From Heloderma charlesbogerti (lineage: Eukaryota > Chordata > Lepidosauria > Squamata > Helodermatidae): a stretch of 64,000 nt of DNA. The notes under the pieces are model-generated. The model saw only the letters and a list, made by a program, of their open reading frames with translations, was not told the origin of the DNA and did not search any database. A program made the position numbers and the translations under genes. Each line of letters begins with the position of its first letter. The first letter of the stretch is position 1. The stretch spans positions 1,302,001-1,366,000 of the forward strand of contig JANEZZ010001902.1 in NCBI GenBank assembly GCA_026122225.1. The letters run 5' to 3'. This document shows, in pieces, positions 34,346 to 46,036 of this stretch.

Positions 34346-34750
34346 CCAGTTTGCAAGTAACAGCCAATTCTTGGGTTGTTTAACCAAGGAATTGGTGGGG
34401 GTGTGCAGGCGCTGGTGAGTGTGTTGCCTCCTGCCCGCTCGCCATTTCCACTTTCAATTAATGACCTTGTTCCTGGGTTGTTTTGTGATGTGTGAAACCA
34501 GAAAGTCTGGGTTGTTTAGGAGTTAAATAACCCAGAGTTAACCCTACAACAAACCATGGGTCAATTCTGGGTTATTTGACCTCTAAACAACCCAGAGTTT
34601 CTGGGTTGAAACAACCCAGGAATGTGCATTCTTGGCTTGTTCACTGAAATTGGAAGGAAGCAAAAAGATGGGAGCCAGCTCACTCCCATGTACTCACATA
34701 CAGCCCATAGTTAACAAACCATGGGTTGTTTGATCGTGTGAACTGGGTCT
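34346..34750. repeat. Fold-back element, hAT-like MITE family
   Basis: Two arms of about 55 bp, 34457-34519 and 34568-34620, are inverse copies (CCTGGGTTGTTT ... CTGGGTTGTTTAGG against CTAAACAACCCAG ... AACAACCCAGG). The loop holds ACAACAAACCATGGGT. The outer ends (ACCCAGTTTGCAAGTAACAG and GATCGTGTGAACTGGGTC) are also roughly inverse. It is related in style to 15182-15655. Confidence 0.6.
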
Positions 34751-35461
34751 TTATGTTATGTGGGACTTTGTTTTTGATATTTTTGTCAGGAACCTGAGCA
34801 GTGGAGATTCATTAAAATTAGTATCTGAATGACTAGCTGGTTTAGAAAGAAAGTGAAGGCCTGTTTGCTTCAACTTGTCTTTGAGTGCATTGATAGCTTT
34901 GTTTTATAGTGGCTGTAGTAATTTGATAGTTATGGAAATTGGTATACTTTTATATAGTATTGTTTAATGAAATAAATTTTGTTTCTGTCTTTATGTCTGT
35001 CTTTGTGGATTTGGCCCCATTTGGGGGGTAAAAAGTGAGGCAACATATTATGAATAAACTGTGTAACATATTGCAAAATATGTAATATATTACAAACAAA
35101 ATATAAAGCAGATCTTGTAGCAATAACTGGTATATTTGTTTTTATCTAGAGTTTCTATAATACTTGTTGCCCAGTAATTTGGAGGATTTGTTTTGTTTAT
35201 TCTTGGTTTTTATTTTGTTTGCTCTCCCATCTGATTTCACCAAGCCTGGATACATTTTATACATAGAGAAAATCTGGAAATTTAGTTTTGAGTTTCTCTC
35301 CTTTTTCTGAAAAAAAAAAATTACTTCTTGCAGTATGAAGTGTGTGTGTGTGTGTATTTGTTAAAAATCAAGTATTCTATAATTTGGAGGAATAAATGAT
35401 AGTATTTATTTTCTGTTTGCGACAGCCATGTAATTTATTTTTTATTTAAATCCTAACCAAG

Positions 35462-35672
35462 GTTTAGCACCAATGATTTCCAATGCAATTGGAGTATTTG
35501 TAGCTAACAAGGTCGACCAAGACAGTGATGTAGCCCCAGTAACACTGCTTAAATCAGATCAGACACAAATTCATGCCCACCGGATTAATAGGAATTTGAG
35601 CAATGCAATAGTAGCTCTTCCTAATGATCGTCCAGCCAGCATAAGACCTGCTGAATTGCATAAGGATTACAG
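35462..35672 (+). CDS. CFAP47: CFAP47 exon 10 (residues 510-580)
   Basis: Acceptor CTAACCAAG, donor TACAG|GTAGTA, phase 1 in and 2 out. It encodes GLAPMISNAIGVFVANKVDQ, then IHAHRINRNLSNAIVALPND and RPASIRPAELHKDYR. The block 'aLPNDRpaSIRPae..kdYR' leading into exon 11 is a linker between ASH domains that I associate with CFAP47. Confidence 0.9.
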
Positions 35673-36025
35673 GTAGTAATACAAGTAGTAATGATTTAGA
35701 AAAATAAATTGGGTATAATGTTAAATATTTTATTTGGTACTCTAATGTTTCATCACAGAGAATATTTATATCATAAATCTGCATTAGGATGTAAATTATT
35801 TTACTTGTAGAAAGATGTTTTCCTAATATTTTCCTTTTTTCAAATCAGATTGTAGCTATTCTGTGTTATGGTTGTCTCTACAAGGTCAAATGTGGTAATG
35901 ATCAGTTGAATAATGGAGGTATAAATAAAACATTTATATAGCAAAAGCAGTAAGGTCTTCTGTATTGAGTGCATATTTAAATTGTTGATGTACTAATGAA
36001 GCTGCATTTCATTTCACATATCTAG

Positions 36026-36178
36026 GACTATTTTCACAAAGGTTGCCAGATACTGTTATGTGGATCCAGAGTTTTCTTACACTGTATACGAAGAAATGGA
36101 AAAACAAGCAAATAAAGATTACTATGCAGGCTACATCCGAAGTTTAAGACAGCAACGTTTGCATAAAAAAGCTGCTCG
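36026..36178 (+). CDS. CFAP47: CFAP47 exon 11 (residues 580-631)
   Basis: Acceptor CACATATCTAG, donor GCTCG|GTAAAC, phase 2 in and 2 out. It encodes TIFTKVARYCYVDPEFSYTV, YEEMEKQANKDYYAGYIRSL and RQQRLHKKAAR. It is a charged helical linker rich in K, E and R, continuing exon 10. Confidence 0.9.
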
Positions 36179-36382
36179 GTAAACTGCGTCCAAATAAACT
36201 GCTCAAATGCTATAGTGCTCAGACATTTCTCAGCTAGATGTTCATTGTTTATTTTCCACTTTTAAAAAGACCTACATATCCTAGTATGGCTAATGTGCCT
36301 AAACTGTTGAGAGTAATCTTGTGTACCTGAATGGGTCTGAGGACAACGAAGCCTACATGGGTGACATTCAGAAATTCAGATC

Positions 36383-36386
<4 letters not shown>

Positions 36387-36414
<28 letters not shown>
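36387..36414 (+). repeat. (TG)n microsatellite
   Basis: About 14 uninterrupted TG repeats in the intron after exon 11. Confidence 0.95.
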
Positions 36415-36415
<1 letters not shown>

Positions 36416-37211
36416 TCCTTGGTTATCAGCTGTGACCAGAAGTGCTAACTAAATGATTTGACTTGTCTGGTGTCTATTCCTCAGAGAAGGGGAAAGCCCA
36501 TTCACATAACCCCATCAGCCCAATAAATACTTTAAAACTAAGATTTCAGGTGAGTCAGAACTCTCCATTATGCAGTGAAGGAATTTCCTTCCATTTCTTT
36601 GGAAATGGTCAGCATCATGCAGACCTCAGGCTTCCAGATGACTCACAAAACTGCATCCTGATATTTTGAAGGCAGGAAATCCTTTGCCCATCAGTCTAGA
36701 TATGGGTTTTAAACAGGAAAGCCTGACAGCATTTAAATTCTTGGGTTGGCCGGTTTTCATGAGAAAAAAGTTCCACAGGGGTGGAACAGCCTTAGCCTCG
36801 TTATGAGCTCACATTGTAAGCACATGGTGCACAGATGATATAGTTAAGAGGATGATGTTAACTATGTGCATATAGTTAAGAAGATGATGTTACCTTCAAT
36901 ATCACAGTGAACATAAAGGAGAAAGCTATCTTTGGGATATGTATGGCCCAAGTCATTTGAAGAAGAGACTCTTCATTAATATGTTCCATGATAGGCTTTA
37001 TAATTAGAAATGAAAACTGGGTGTCAGTAACTATTGTCTATTAGGGTTTAAAAAGACATTTGCTTTGGAAAATATTTTTTCCTTTTTGCTAATGAATTAA
37101 GTTAATCAAAATATCTATTCGAATTGTTAATCAAAATATCTACTCAACATTTTACAGTGACGTTGCGACTTACCTGAATGTCACTTCACTCTCCATATTC
37201 CCACCCACTAG

Positions 37212-37395
37212 GATGTTTGAAATGCTTAATAATCCTGTGGATATTGGGTTAAAGCCAGCATCAGGGCTGAAGTCTCCAAGGGACAAGGTTGTACAACTAG
37301 AGAAATTGGAGGAAGATGTTGCTTGTGACAGTGGAAGTAGTCTGTTAACTAGTCAGCAGTTAGCAGAAATGGAGTCTAAATCTGTAGCTAAAGAG
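37212..37395 (+). CDS. CFAP47: CFAP47 exon 12 (residues 631-692)
   Basis: Acceptor CCCACTAG, donor AAAGAG|GTAAGT, phase 2 in and 0 out. It encodes MFEMLNNPVDIGLKPASGLK and, later, LLTSQQLAEMESKSVAKE. The serine/glutamate-rich sequence looks disordered, a linker before the next ASH domain. Confidence 0.88.
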
Positions 37396-39321
37396 GTAAG
37401 TTAATATTCTTGAATATGGCCTAATTTGCTTATGGCTGCTCAAAACAGGTTGGGCTTGTAATGTATAGCTTACCCCTCTCTGCTGTGTTATTCTCTCAGA
37501 TATACCTGCAGCCTTATCCTATGCATGTTTGCTGAAGCCCCACTGAAATTAGTGGGATTTAGTCCCATAAAAGTAGGATTGCAGCCTGAAGATGTTATCA
37601 CATCAACCTACAGGTTCCTTTTGTCTAAGGACCTCTGCAGATGAAAATTATTTGTATGCTAAATGCTCGTATTTTGTTGTAGGCTCTTAGGTAGCTTGCA
37701 GTGTTTCTGTTGCAGGGATACCTTTTTTACCAGCTCTGAATCCACAGAATGTCTCCCTGGGGAAAATTCAGTTCCCACCACCTCCAGGTACCTAATACAG
37801 CTGCCATGTCTGGATTAGTTGTATAAAGCTTGCTCAAAGAGACTGTTGGGCAAGGTTATGCATGTTGATCGGTGAAACACCCTGCTTTTCCACTCTCCCC
37901 TGGTGGCATTCTGTAAACTTTAAAAGAGCCTTTCCTGGATAAGCACTGCCCAATTTACATGTCATGCGTGTGAGTGCTGCCTTCCCCACAGCTTCCTGTT
38001 TGCTCCTCCCTCTCCTGCACAGATGGTAAAAAGGGATTAGGGCATTGTTTTGACCATTTAGATAAATTATAACAAGGCTAATCTATTTCAACTTATCAAA
38101 AGATACATTCCCCAGTTCTATAACTACTCTACTTACTTACCTCAGCACTAGTCGCATCTTAAATTAATCCTCCTTGAATACTAATGAAACCCCAAGTACT
38201 TCACTTGGGGTCCAAAATTGCCCCACTTTGCTGTATATATTCGGATTTATTTGGTGCTATTTATTTATTTGGGGTTTATAATCTAAGTAACAGTGCTGGG
38301 ACAGCAGTGAAGCTGGGAGGCAATATTTGTGTGAAAAGGATAAGGGAGAGAAGAATTAAGTGGGAGCAGATGGGTAAATGTATAGTGAGCCAGGTTTTAG
38401 CTTAAGGACCAGATGGGTAAATGTATAGTGAGCCAGGTTTGAGCTTAAGGAGAAGATGAAGTTGTCTTTGTGGATTAATTAGGGAAGAGTATTGCAGAAG
38501 CAGAAAGAGGCAAGCTTGCTTGTTCAATTCCTCATGAGTAGGTTTGAGTTGAGCAGCCTGCTGGCAGCTTGTTGCTTGCAGGCTATGAGCAGGGCCTGCT
38601 TAGCTTGAACCTCAAGTACCTGCCTCCACAACCCTTTCACCTGCCCAGTCACCTTCTTGCAGTGGTAGGAAAGGCAGCTCAGGTTTCTTCACATCTGTTT
38701 CTGTCAGGGAGAAGGTCCATCTACCCCTGGAGGGACTTTTCTCCAGCAGAAATAGTGTCATTTCCCAGTTGGAGATGCTAAGACTGGTCCTGGCCCCCTC
38801 CTTGGCAGGAAGGGATGCTTCTCCAGGGAGCTGAATGCCTGCTCCTGCCTCTGCTGCTTTTCTTATTGCCATAAGTAAGTTGGCAAGGCCTTGGCAAGTA
38901 GGGAGGGGAGTGGCAGAGACAGGCACTCTGTGAGCCTCTTAAAACTTTGCAGCCCTAAGTTCAAGTGCCTGCAAAAGTGCAATTCTTCTTGAGTTGAACT
39001 ACAGGATACCTATGCATCCCTAAACAGAAAAGCTCTGCAGAATGAAAGGAAAGATGGAAGAAAATAGTTAATGGTGGAGTTACAGAGAGTCCTAAACCTG
39101 GGGAATTTGGGCTTTTGGTGCACACTGCTGGTAACAAGGACAGTGGCGCCAAGATTACATTTTCCTGAAATGTGCCTTCTTCTGCAAACTTCCCTCCCTC
39201 TTTACTTGCTCACCCAGGTTCTATGGATGGTGAATAGCTTGTGTACAATGCTTACATATTTGAATGAAAGACTAACCTATTTGGTAGTAGTATGCAGCTA
39301 TTCTATTTGACATTTTTATAG
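37396..39321 (+). other. CFAP47 intron 12
   Basis: Nothing coding recognised. A 43-bp direct tandem duplication lies at 38368-38453. A short MITE-like trace (37510-37590, AGCCTTATCCTATGCATG ... AGGATTGCAGCCTG) is present. Confidence 0.55.
38368..38453 (+). repeat. 43-bp tandem duplication
   Basis: AGATGGGTAAATGTATAGTG and the rest of a 43-bp unit occur twice (from 38368 and from 38411) with one or two differences. Confidence 0.9.
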
Positions 39322-39418
39322 ATTAGTGACGGGTTTAATCCTGTACCATCTTCTCCACAAGAGATTGAAGATTGTAGTTTAATACTGACAGCGAAGCAGC
39401 TTCATCAAATATTAATTG
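39322..39418 (+). CDS. CFAP47: CFAP47 exon 13 (residues 693-725)
   Basis: Acceptor CATTTTTATAG, donor TTAATTG|GTAAGG, phase 0 in and 1 out. It encodes ISDGFNPVPSSPQEIEDCSL and ILTAKQLHQILI. Short, but both splice sites and both phases fit neighbours. Confidence 0.83.
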
Positions 39419-40166
39419 GTAAGGTTCTGACCTGCTGGTAAGGTTTCTCCTACTTAAAACATTTGATTTTGCTTGCAGAAAAAGCATGTATTAGTTTAAC
39501 AATAAATATAGCTGTAAGGTAAGGCTACACCTTATATTAATGGATAGGGCAATCCAAGTGGGTTGGGGAGTTTTATGGAGGAGGATCTGCCACTTCTAGA
39601 GCCCTGCCAGTTGCTCTGGCCAGGGTGGGAGGTGAGAGGGCAGTTTGCATTTCTGCCCTCTGCAGTAGTTTTCAGCCTTTTAAAATCACTGTCCCATTGA
39701 AAGCAGTGGGAAGCAAAATGGCTACACAAACCTCAGGTATTAGGACTGAGGGGGCTTTGGATCCAGTAGATCCAAGGCCACCCCCCAACACATCATGAGA
39801 ACAACCTGAACTGGGCCGTACTGCTGGTGGAAACACTGCCAGAGGTACTCTGTGCCTGCAGGCATTTCCATGGATGTTATCCGGAGTGTATGTGCTGCCC
39901 AACTATCAGAGCTATTCTCCACTGATGGAGGAGTTCCTCCACCTCTTCCTAACACTCCTCAGCCCACCTACTGTGGGGCAATTAGGATTGCTCTCCAAGC
40001 TGCTGTGAAAACCTGTGATAATTATCTGTGATAATTCTTCATTTCTCACACGGTAGGAAAGTGTAATGCTTCTGAATGGCCCAGGTATAAAGTTTGTGAA
40101 TGTTTGATTCTTAAAATTTAGAAGTATTCCCTTGAAGAATAAATTGCTAAATTTTAAATGTTTGGT
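39419..40166 (+). other. Intronic sequence, nothing recognised
   Basis: Overlapping - strand frames (39672-39902, 39740-39955) show no family motif and are probably chance. Confidence 0.5.
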
Positions 40167-41663
40167 TTGTTGTTGTTGTTCAGTCGTTCAGTCGTGTCCG
40201 ACTCTTCGTGACCCCATGGACCATAGCACACCAGGCCTTGCTGTCCTGCGCTCTCTCCCGGAGCGTGCTCAAGTTCATATTCATTGCATCCGTGATGCTA
40301 TCTAGCCATCTCATCCTCTGCCGTCCCCTTCTCCTTTTGCCTTCAGTCTTTCCCAGCATCAGGGTCTTTTCCAGGGAGTTTTCTCTTCGCATTAGGTGGC
40401 CAAAATATTGGAGCTTCAGCTTCATTATCTGTTCTTCCAATGAGCACTCAGGGTTGATTTCCTTTAGGATGGACTGATTTGACCTCCTTGCAGTCCAGGG
40501 GACTTGTAAGAGTCTTCTCCAGCACCACAGCTCGAAAGCATCAATTCTTTGGCGCTCAGCCTTCCTTATAGTCCAGCTCTCACAGCCATACATTACTACT
40601 GGGAAAACCATAGCTTTGATTAGACGGACCTTTGTCGGCAAGGTGATGTCTCTGCTTCTTACTATGCTGTCTAGGTTTGCCATAGCTTTCCTCCCGAGGA
40701 GCAAGCGTCTTTTAATTTCATGGCTACACTCACCGTCTGCGGTGATCTTGGAGCCCAAGAAAGTAAAATCTGTCACTGCTTCCATTTCTTCCCCTTCTAT
40801 ATGCCAGGAAGTGATAGGGCCAGATGACATGATCTTAGTTTTTTTAATGTTGAGTTTCAAACCAGCTTTTGCACTCTCCTCTTTCACCCTCAACAAGAGG
40901 CTCTTGAGATCCTCTTAGCTTTCTGCCATTAGGGTGGTATCGTCTGCATATCGGAGGTTGTTGATAATTCTCCCGGCAATCTTAATTCCGACCTCTGATT
41001 CATCCAACCCGGCATTTCTCATGATGTACTCTGCATATAAGTTAAATAAGCAGGGTGACAATATGCAGCCTTGTCGTACTCCTTTCCCAATTTTGAACCA
41101 ATCGGTTCTTCCATGTCTGGTTCTTACTGTTGCTTCTTGACCCTCGTACAGGTTTCTCAGGAGACAGGTAAGGTGGTCGGGTACTCCCATCACTTTAAGA
41201 ATTTGCCACAGTTTGTTGTGATCCACACAATCAAAGGCTTTAGCGTAGTCAATGAAGCAGAAATAGACGTTTTTCTGGAATTCTCTTGCTTTCTCCATGA
41301 TGCAGCGAATGTTGGCGATTTGATCTCTAGTTCCTCTGCCTCTTCGAAACCCAGCTTGTACTTCCGGTAGTTCTCGGTTCGCATACTGCTGAAGCCTAGC
41401 TTGTAGGATTTTGAGCATCATCTTGCTGGCATGTGAAATGAGCGCAATTGTGCGGTAGTTTGAACACTCTTTGGCATTGCCCTTCTTTGGAATTGGAATG
41501 TAAACTGACCTTTTCCAGTCTTGTGGCCACTGTTGAGTGTTCCAGATTTGTTGGCATATTGAATGCAGCACTTTAACAGCATCATCTTTTAGGATTTTAA
41601 ATAGCTCAGCTGGAATACTGTCATCTCCGCTAGCTTTGTTGTTACTAATGCTTCCTAAGGCCC
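40167..41663 (-). mobile_element. BovB (RTE) LINE, 1.5 kb, antisense to CFAP47
   Basis: The - strand carries RT and C-terminal domains in one frame broken by a single TAA: 41571-40915 (NYRTIALISHASK, RRGRGTRDQIAN, FIDYAKAFDCVDH, GVRQGCILSP and LRYADDTTLMAES) and 40896-40180 (to the C-terminus GVTKSRTRLND). The TAA at the junction replaces GAA in AES-E-DLKS. The (GTT)n 3' tail is at 40167-40180. Alignment with the copy at 52.1 kb diverges after 41663, so the copy is 5'-truncated there. No target duplication was found. Confidence 0.93.
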
Positions 41664-41669
41664 TAGATA

Positions 41670-41775
41670 AGGGGTGAATTCACACATCATGCTAAGCCAT
41701 CCTGCGAATAAGCCACGGTGGGTTGGTTGTTCTGAGAACAACCCATGGTATACCCGACAGACACTCAGGCTTGTC
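41670..41775. repeat. MITE-like fragment next to BovB
   Basis: GAATTCACACATCATGCTAA, then GGTTGGTTGTTCTGAGAACA and ACCCATGG. It resembles the ACAACCCATGG element family (15182, 34346). It starts exactly where BovB homology ends. Confidence 0.4.
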
Positions 41776-41982
41776 ATGGCTTGTTATTCCCCTCCTTCTA
41801 CCATAGTCCTCCAGCTGGCTCCAGCACATATCTCAGGCGCCTCTGTGGCAGAACCCGTCTTGTCTCCTTGTCCTGGCACCCTCCCTGCTCTGATCACTAC
41901 CCATTTTTGTTCCGTAGCTTTAAAAATCTTTACATTTTGGTGCCTCAAAAGTGTACAAGGGGGGGGGCGGGCAGGATAGTTG

Positions 41983-42000
41983 ATGATGATGATGATGATT
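41983..42000 (+). repeat. (GAT)n microsatellite
   Basis: Six GAT units; a run of nine G's lies just upstream near 41960. Confidence 0.9.
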
Positions 42001-42808
42001 CAGTCTTTTGCAAATGTGCACTTATGGCTGTCCGATATGTGTAATCTTGCCTGGTCAATTTCCTTGTATGTTTCAGCTGTCAAAGGGGGCAGCCAGGTGG
42101 AGTAGGTAATATAAAAGGAAATCGACAAGATGAGGCTGCATATAGACTAATTTGCACATACTTGCGAAGGACCAGGAAAGAAGTAATAGCTGGAGAAAGG
42201 CGGGACCCAGTAGCCCCAGAAAAGTCACTAGTGCTATTCCCAATCTGCACATCCAAAGATATTCTAAGGGAGGTCTGGCTGAATTACCCAGCAAGCCAGT
42301 GAGCCCTAATAGGTGAAGCCCCAAGAGGTTTTTGGTGCCTATTTGTCTCAGGCCAAATTGTCCAGAGAGGCTGGTCTACGTAAGACCCTTTCATCCACTT
42401 CAGAGTGCTCAGTCTGGGACAAGAGATGGTGAAATTCCCACTTGACCCTACTGAGTTATTGAGGAATCCCAGACTGTAGTGATGGGGGGATGGGGGGAGG
42501 GCCACTCAGAAGAGAAATTACATTCTGAAGTCAGATTTCTAGTCTAAAAGGCCATAATACACTGACTGCACATTAGCCAGCCTACATGAGGCCAGGACCA
42601 CCAGTTTCCCACCTCACCTCTTTCTGTTTCACCTGTCTGCATACAAAGCCCCCTCCCTAAGGTGGGAGAGGGACAAGTAGCAGTATAGTGTCAGGTAGCT
42701 TATTGTGATTTACTCTCCCTCCCCTAAGTCAATTGCTATAAATTTTGTGATTCTGCAGTTGAATTTTCCTCTTTTATAACACTACCATATCATTTCCATT
42801 GCTTCCAG

Positions 42809-43025
42809 GTCCCTCCACTATTGACTTTGGAGAGGTTTGTGTGCATTCTACATCTACCAGAAAAATGTATATCGTAAATAATCTTCCTAGGCATATCTGG
42901 ATACAAGTAGAAATTGAGAGTGAAGAACTGCAACAGACCAGTCCTTTGTCTCATGTCATGCCACCATTTACGAAGACTTCTATTCCAGTTGTTTTTGAGA
43001 ATGACAAATTGGGAAACTTTAAGAA
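42809..43025 (+). CDS. CFAP47: CFAP47 exon 14 (residues 725-797)
   Basis: Acceptor CATTGCTTCCAG, donor AAGAA|GTAAGA, phase 1 in and 2 out. It encodes PSTIDFGEVCVHSTSTRKMY, IVNNLPRHIWIQVEIESEEL, then VMPPFTKTSIPVVFENDKLG. 'idFGevcv.s...r.myivNnlp..i.v.' is an ASH/MSP domain start. Confidence 0.92.
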
Positions 43026-43145
43026 GTAAGACTTCTTATTTGACTCTATCTAGGTATCAGTATATTTACTAGAATAAAGAGAATTCTTTGAGTAAAGCAC
43101 TCTAGGAGGGAGGGACACTTATGCCTCTTGTTGTGAAGCAGTAGT

Positions 43146-44455
43146 AATTTACTTGTTTTATTTGTTTATTTAATTTATTAATCACCCATCTGGCTGGTCA
43201 CCCAGCCACTCTGGGCAATGTACAAAGCATATAATAAAACAGTTTAAAACAATAAAATTCTACAATAAAAACATTTTCTAAAATACCCTAACCCACCCCA
43301 AATGCCTGCCTGAACAACCACGTTTTTAATAACGGTGGAAGCTCATTAAAGAGGGGGCATGGTGGAGTTCCCTAGGGAGGGAGTTCCACAGAGTGGGGGC
43401 CACCACAGAAAAGGCCCTCTCCCTCATCCCCACCAGTCTAGCTATCCTGGCTGATGGGACAGAGAGAAGGCCATCCGAAGCTGATCTTGTTAAGTGGCCT
43501 GTCTGGTGTTGCTGGAGGCGCTCCTTAAGATAGGCTGGGCCGGAACCATATAGGGTTTTAAAGGTCAAAACCAACACCTTGAATTTGGCCCGGAAAACAA
43601 CTGGTAACCAGTGCAACTCCTTCAGCACTGGAGTGATGTGATCTCACCGGCGGCTGCCTTTAATCAGATGAGCCGCCGCGTTCTGTACCAGCTGCAGCTT
43701 CCAAACCGTCTTCAAGGGTAACCCCACAAAGAGCGCATTACAGTAGTCTAAACGAGAGGAGACCAGGGCATGTACTACTGATGGGAGCAGATGGTCGGGA
43801 AGGAAGGGGCGCAGCTGCTATATCAGATGGAGTTGATACAGCACTGTCCGGCTCACAGCTGACATCTGAGCCTCCATGGACAGCTGGGAGTCCAAAATGA
43901 CCCCCAGGCTGCGGACCTGGTCTTTCAAGGGTAGCTGTACCCCATTCAACACCAGGTCAACATCTCCCAGCCTCCTCTTGTCTCCCACCAAAAGTACCTC
44001 GGTCTTGTCAGGGTTCAGCTTCAGCTTATTCCTCCCCATCCAGCCACTCACCGTCTCCAGACATTTGGACAGGGATTCTACAGCCAACCTTGGTGAAGAT
44101 TTGAACGAGAGGTAGAGCTGCGTGTCATCCGCATATTGATGACACCGCATCCCAAACCTCCTGATGATAGCCCCCAGTGGCTTCACATAGATGTTCAATA
44201 GCATTGGGGAGAGGATGGAACCCTGTGGCACCCCACAAGTGAGTGGCCACGGGTCTGAAACCTCCTCTCCCAGTGCTACCCTCTGGTACCTGCCAGAGAG
44301 GAAGGACCGGAACCACCGCAATACGGTGTCTCCAATGCCCAACCCCTCCTGGCGGTCCAGGAGGATACCGTGGTCAACGGTATCAAAAGCCACTGAGAGG
44401 CTGAGGAGAACAAGGAAGGAGCATTCACTCCTATCCAGAGCCCTATCCAGAGATG
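43146..44455 (-). mobile_element. L2-type LINE 3' half, antisense to CFAP47
   Basis: The - strand frame 44393-43818 (VALGEEVSDPWPLTCGVPQG, QYADDTQLYLSF, WMGRNKLKLNPDKTEVLLVG) covers RT motifs B to D. The C-terminal frame 43628-43326 contains LKELHWLPVVFRAKFKVLVL. A stop lies between them. The 3' tail begins at 43146 (complement of TTTAATTTATTAATCACCCA). The 5' end is lost within region A (MAFDTVDHGILLD). It is a close relative of the 58.3-60.2 kb copy. Confidence 0.92.
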
Positions 44456-45032
44456 ATGAGCATGCATTTATCAGGCATTATCTTAGAAGAGGCACTCCTA
44501 CCTATGTGAGAGAAAAGGGGGATATGATCTGTAGTTTAAGTATGCCTGTTGGCATTTTTTAAATAATAATCTGCTGCTCCAGTAACTGAGGCACCTTCTT
44601 TAGTCAATTGGGTTTTAAATAGATTAATCTATTAGCTTCCAGAACAAAGGAGTACAATATTTTCAAAGCTCAGTATTTTAAGATGTAGCAAGTATTTGGT
44701 CATGTCTTAACATGGTATTTTACAGAGTGTTTGAAAATTCATTCATTCATTAATTCATTCATTGCATTTCTATACCGCCCCATAGCTGAAGCTCTCTGGG
44801 CAGTTCACAAAAATGAACCATGTAAAATGAAAATTAAAAACCATTAAAACACATTATACAAAGTACAAAAAGAAAGCATTTACATGAAATCATATAAACA
44901 AATAACACAGACAACATATCTAAAATCAATTTGTTAAACTTGTTGAAAATGTGTTTGAATTATCATTTTTGAGATTGCATCAGTGATACTGAAATGATGC
45001 ATGTGATGAGGAAAATCTTTTCTACGTTACAG

Positions 45033-45277
45033 GTCTTTCATGTACTCAGTAAACCGACATCACACTGGACATGTGTTAGTGGTAGCAAAAATAGTACCTG
45101 TTGCCTTGGAATTATCTACAAGAGAATTGACTTTAAATTCTGCCTATAACTTCTTAGCAGAATATGGATTTAGAGCAACAGTCACCCTATGCAATCGTAA
45201 AAACTACCCCGCAGAATTCTCCTGGAAGCCTGTAATCACAGATCAAGGAATGGCATTCTCCATATGCCCAGAAAAAG
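45033..45277 (+). CDS. CFAP47: CFAP47 exon 15 (residues 797-879)
   Basis: Acceptor TCTACGTTACAG, donor AAAAAG|GTAAAG, phase 2 in and 1 out. It encodes SFMYSVNRHHTGHVLVVAKI, PVALELSTRELTLNSAYNFL, then ATVTLCNRKNYPAEFSWKPV. It ends one ASH domain ('ght.vlvvakivPv') and begins another ('lels...l.....f.....v.l.NrknyPaeF.W.P'). Confidence 0.92.
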
Positions 45278-45474
45278 GTAAAGTATACTATGAGACTATT
45301 TCAAGCAGTGAGCAAATAATGAAATCTGTGATGAGAGAATGTTTTAAGTAAGTCTAGTATTTTAAAGTGTTGAAGGGAAAATGTCACATCTGCCACAGGT
45401 CCACTGTTCCTCAAAAAGAAAATGCACAGAGATGTGAGTAGGTTTGTTGATCAAGATGTTTGATCAATTATATA

Positions 45475-45668
45475 CAGAGTGGCCCAAAAGGAGGTATACA
45501 GTTGTTTAGTTGTTTAGCTATTTTTTTTACTGATATTGTGAATGATGGCGGCGAACTTGAGTCTGGAACAAAGAAAGTGGATTCTAAAGCAGTACTGGAA
45601 GACTGAAAATTCTCTCCCCCTCCCATCAACATTCTAAACAACTGTATACCTACTTTTGGGCCACTCTG
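45475..45668 (+). mobile_element. Mini mariner-like element (194 bp)
   Basis: Terminal inverted repeats of about 33 bp: CAGAGTGGCCCAAAAGGAGG, then TATACAGTTGTTTA at the left, and the complement (TAAACAACTGTATACCTACT, TTTGGGCCACTCTG) at the right. TA flanks both sides (45473-45474 and 45669-45670). The inside still holds an ATG frame from 45545 reading MAANLSLEQRKWILKQYWK, which looks like the first residues of a mariner-type transposase. The remainder of the gene is deleted. Confidence 0.85.
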
Positions 45669-45719
45669 TATTGATCAAGTAACTTAGCTACTTTAGTTAT
45701 CTATGACATTTTTTTATCA

Positions 45720-45825
45720 TGTCCTTCCTCCAAGGAGCTTAGGGTGGCATATATGGTTCTCTCTCTATCCATTTTATTCTGACAACAATCCTGTGAGGTA
45801 TGTTAAGCTGAGAGATGGTGATGGC
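45720..45825 (-). mobile_element. SINE (squamate tRNA-type), 3' half of a split copy
   Basis: Complement of the SINE 3' body (TCCTTCCTCCAAGGAGCTTA, CCTGTGAGGTATGTTAAGCT). It continues at 46806-46912 after the palindromic element. The site GTGATGGC is present on both sides of that element. Confidence 0.85.
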
Positions 45826-45889
45826 TAGGGATGGACGAAAGTCCCTTACCTGTTCTCGAAGCTTGCTTCACGGTGGGGGGGAGGCGCTT

Positions 45890-46025
45890 CGGTTCTCCCC
45901 CCGAAGTTCAGGCGAGGGGGGGGAGGCGCCCCGCCTCGCCCGGCCGAAATTCAGGCCGGGCGGGAGGCGCCCCATCCCTCGCCGGCGAAATTCAGGCCGG
46001 GTAGGAGCGCCCCGTTTACCCGGCC
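45890..46025 (+). repeat. GC-rich tandem repeat, ~43-bp unit x3
   Basis: Three diverged units sharing GAA(G/A)TTCAGG, then GGGAGGCGCCCC(G/A). They lie within the left arm of the hAT-like element. Confidence 0.75.
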
Positions 46026-46036
46026 GCGAAAAAAAA

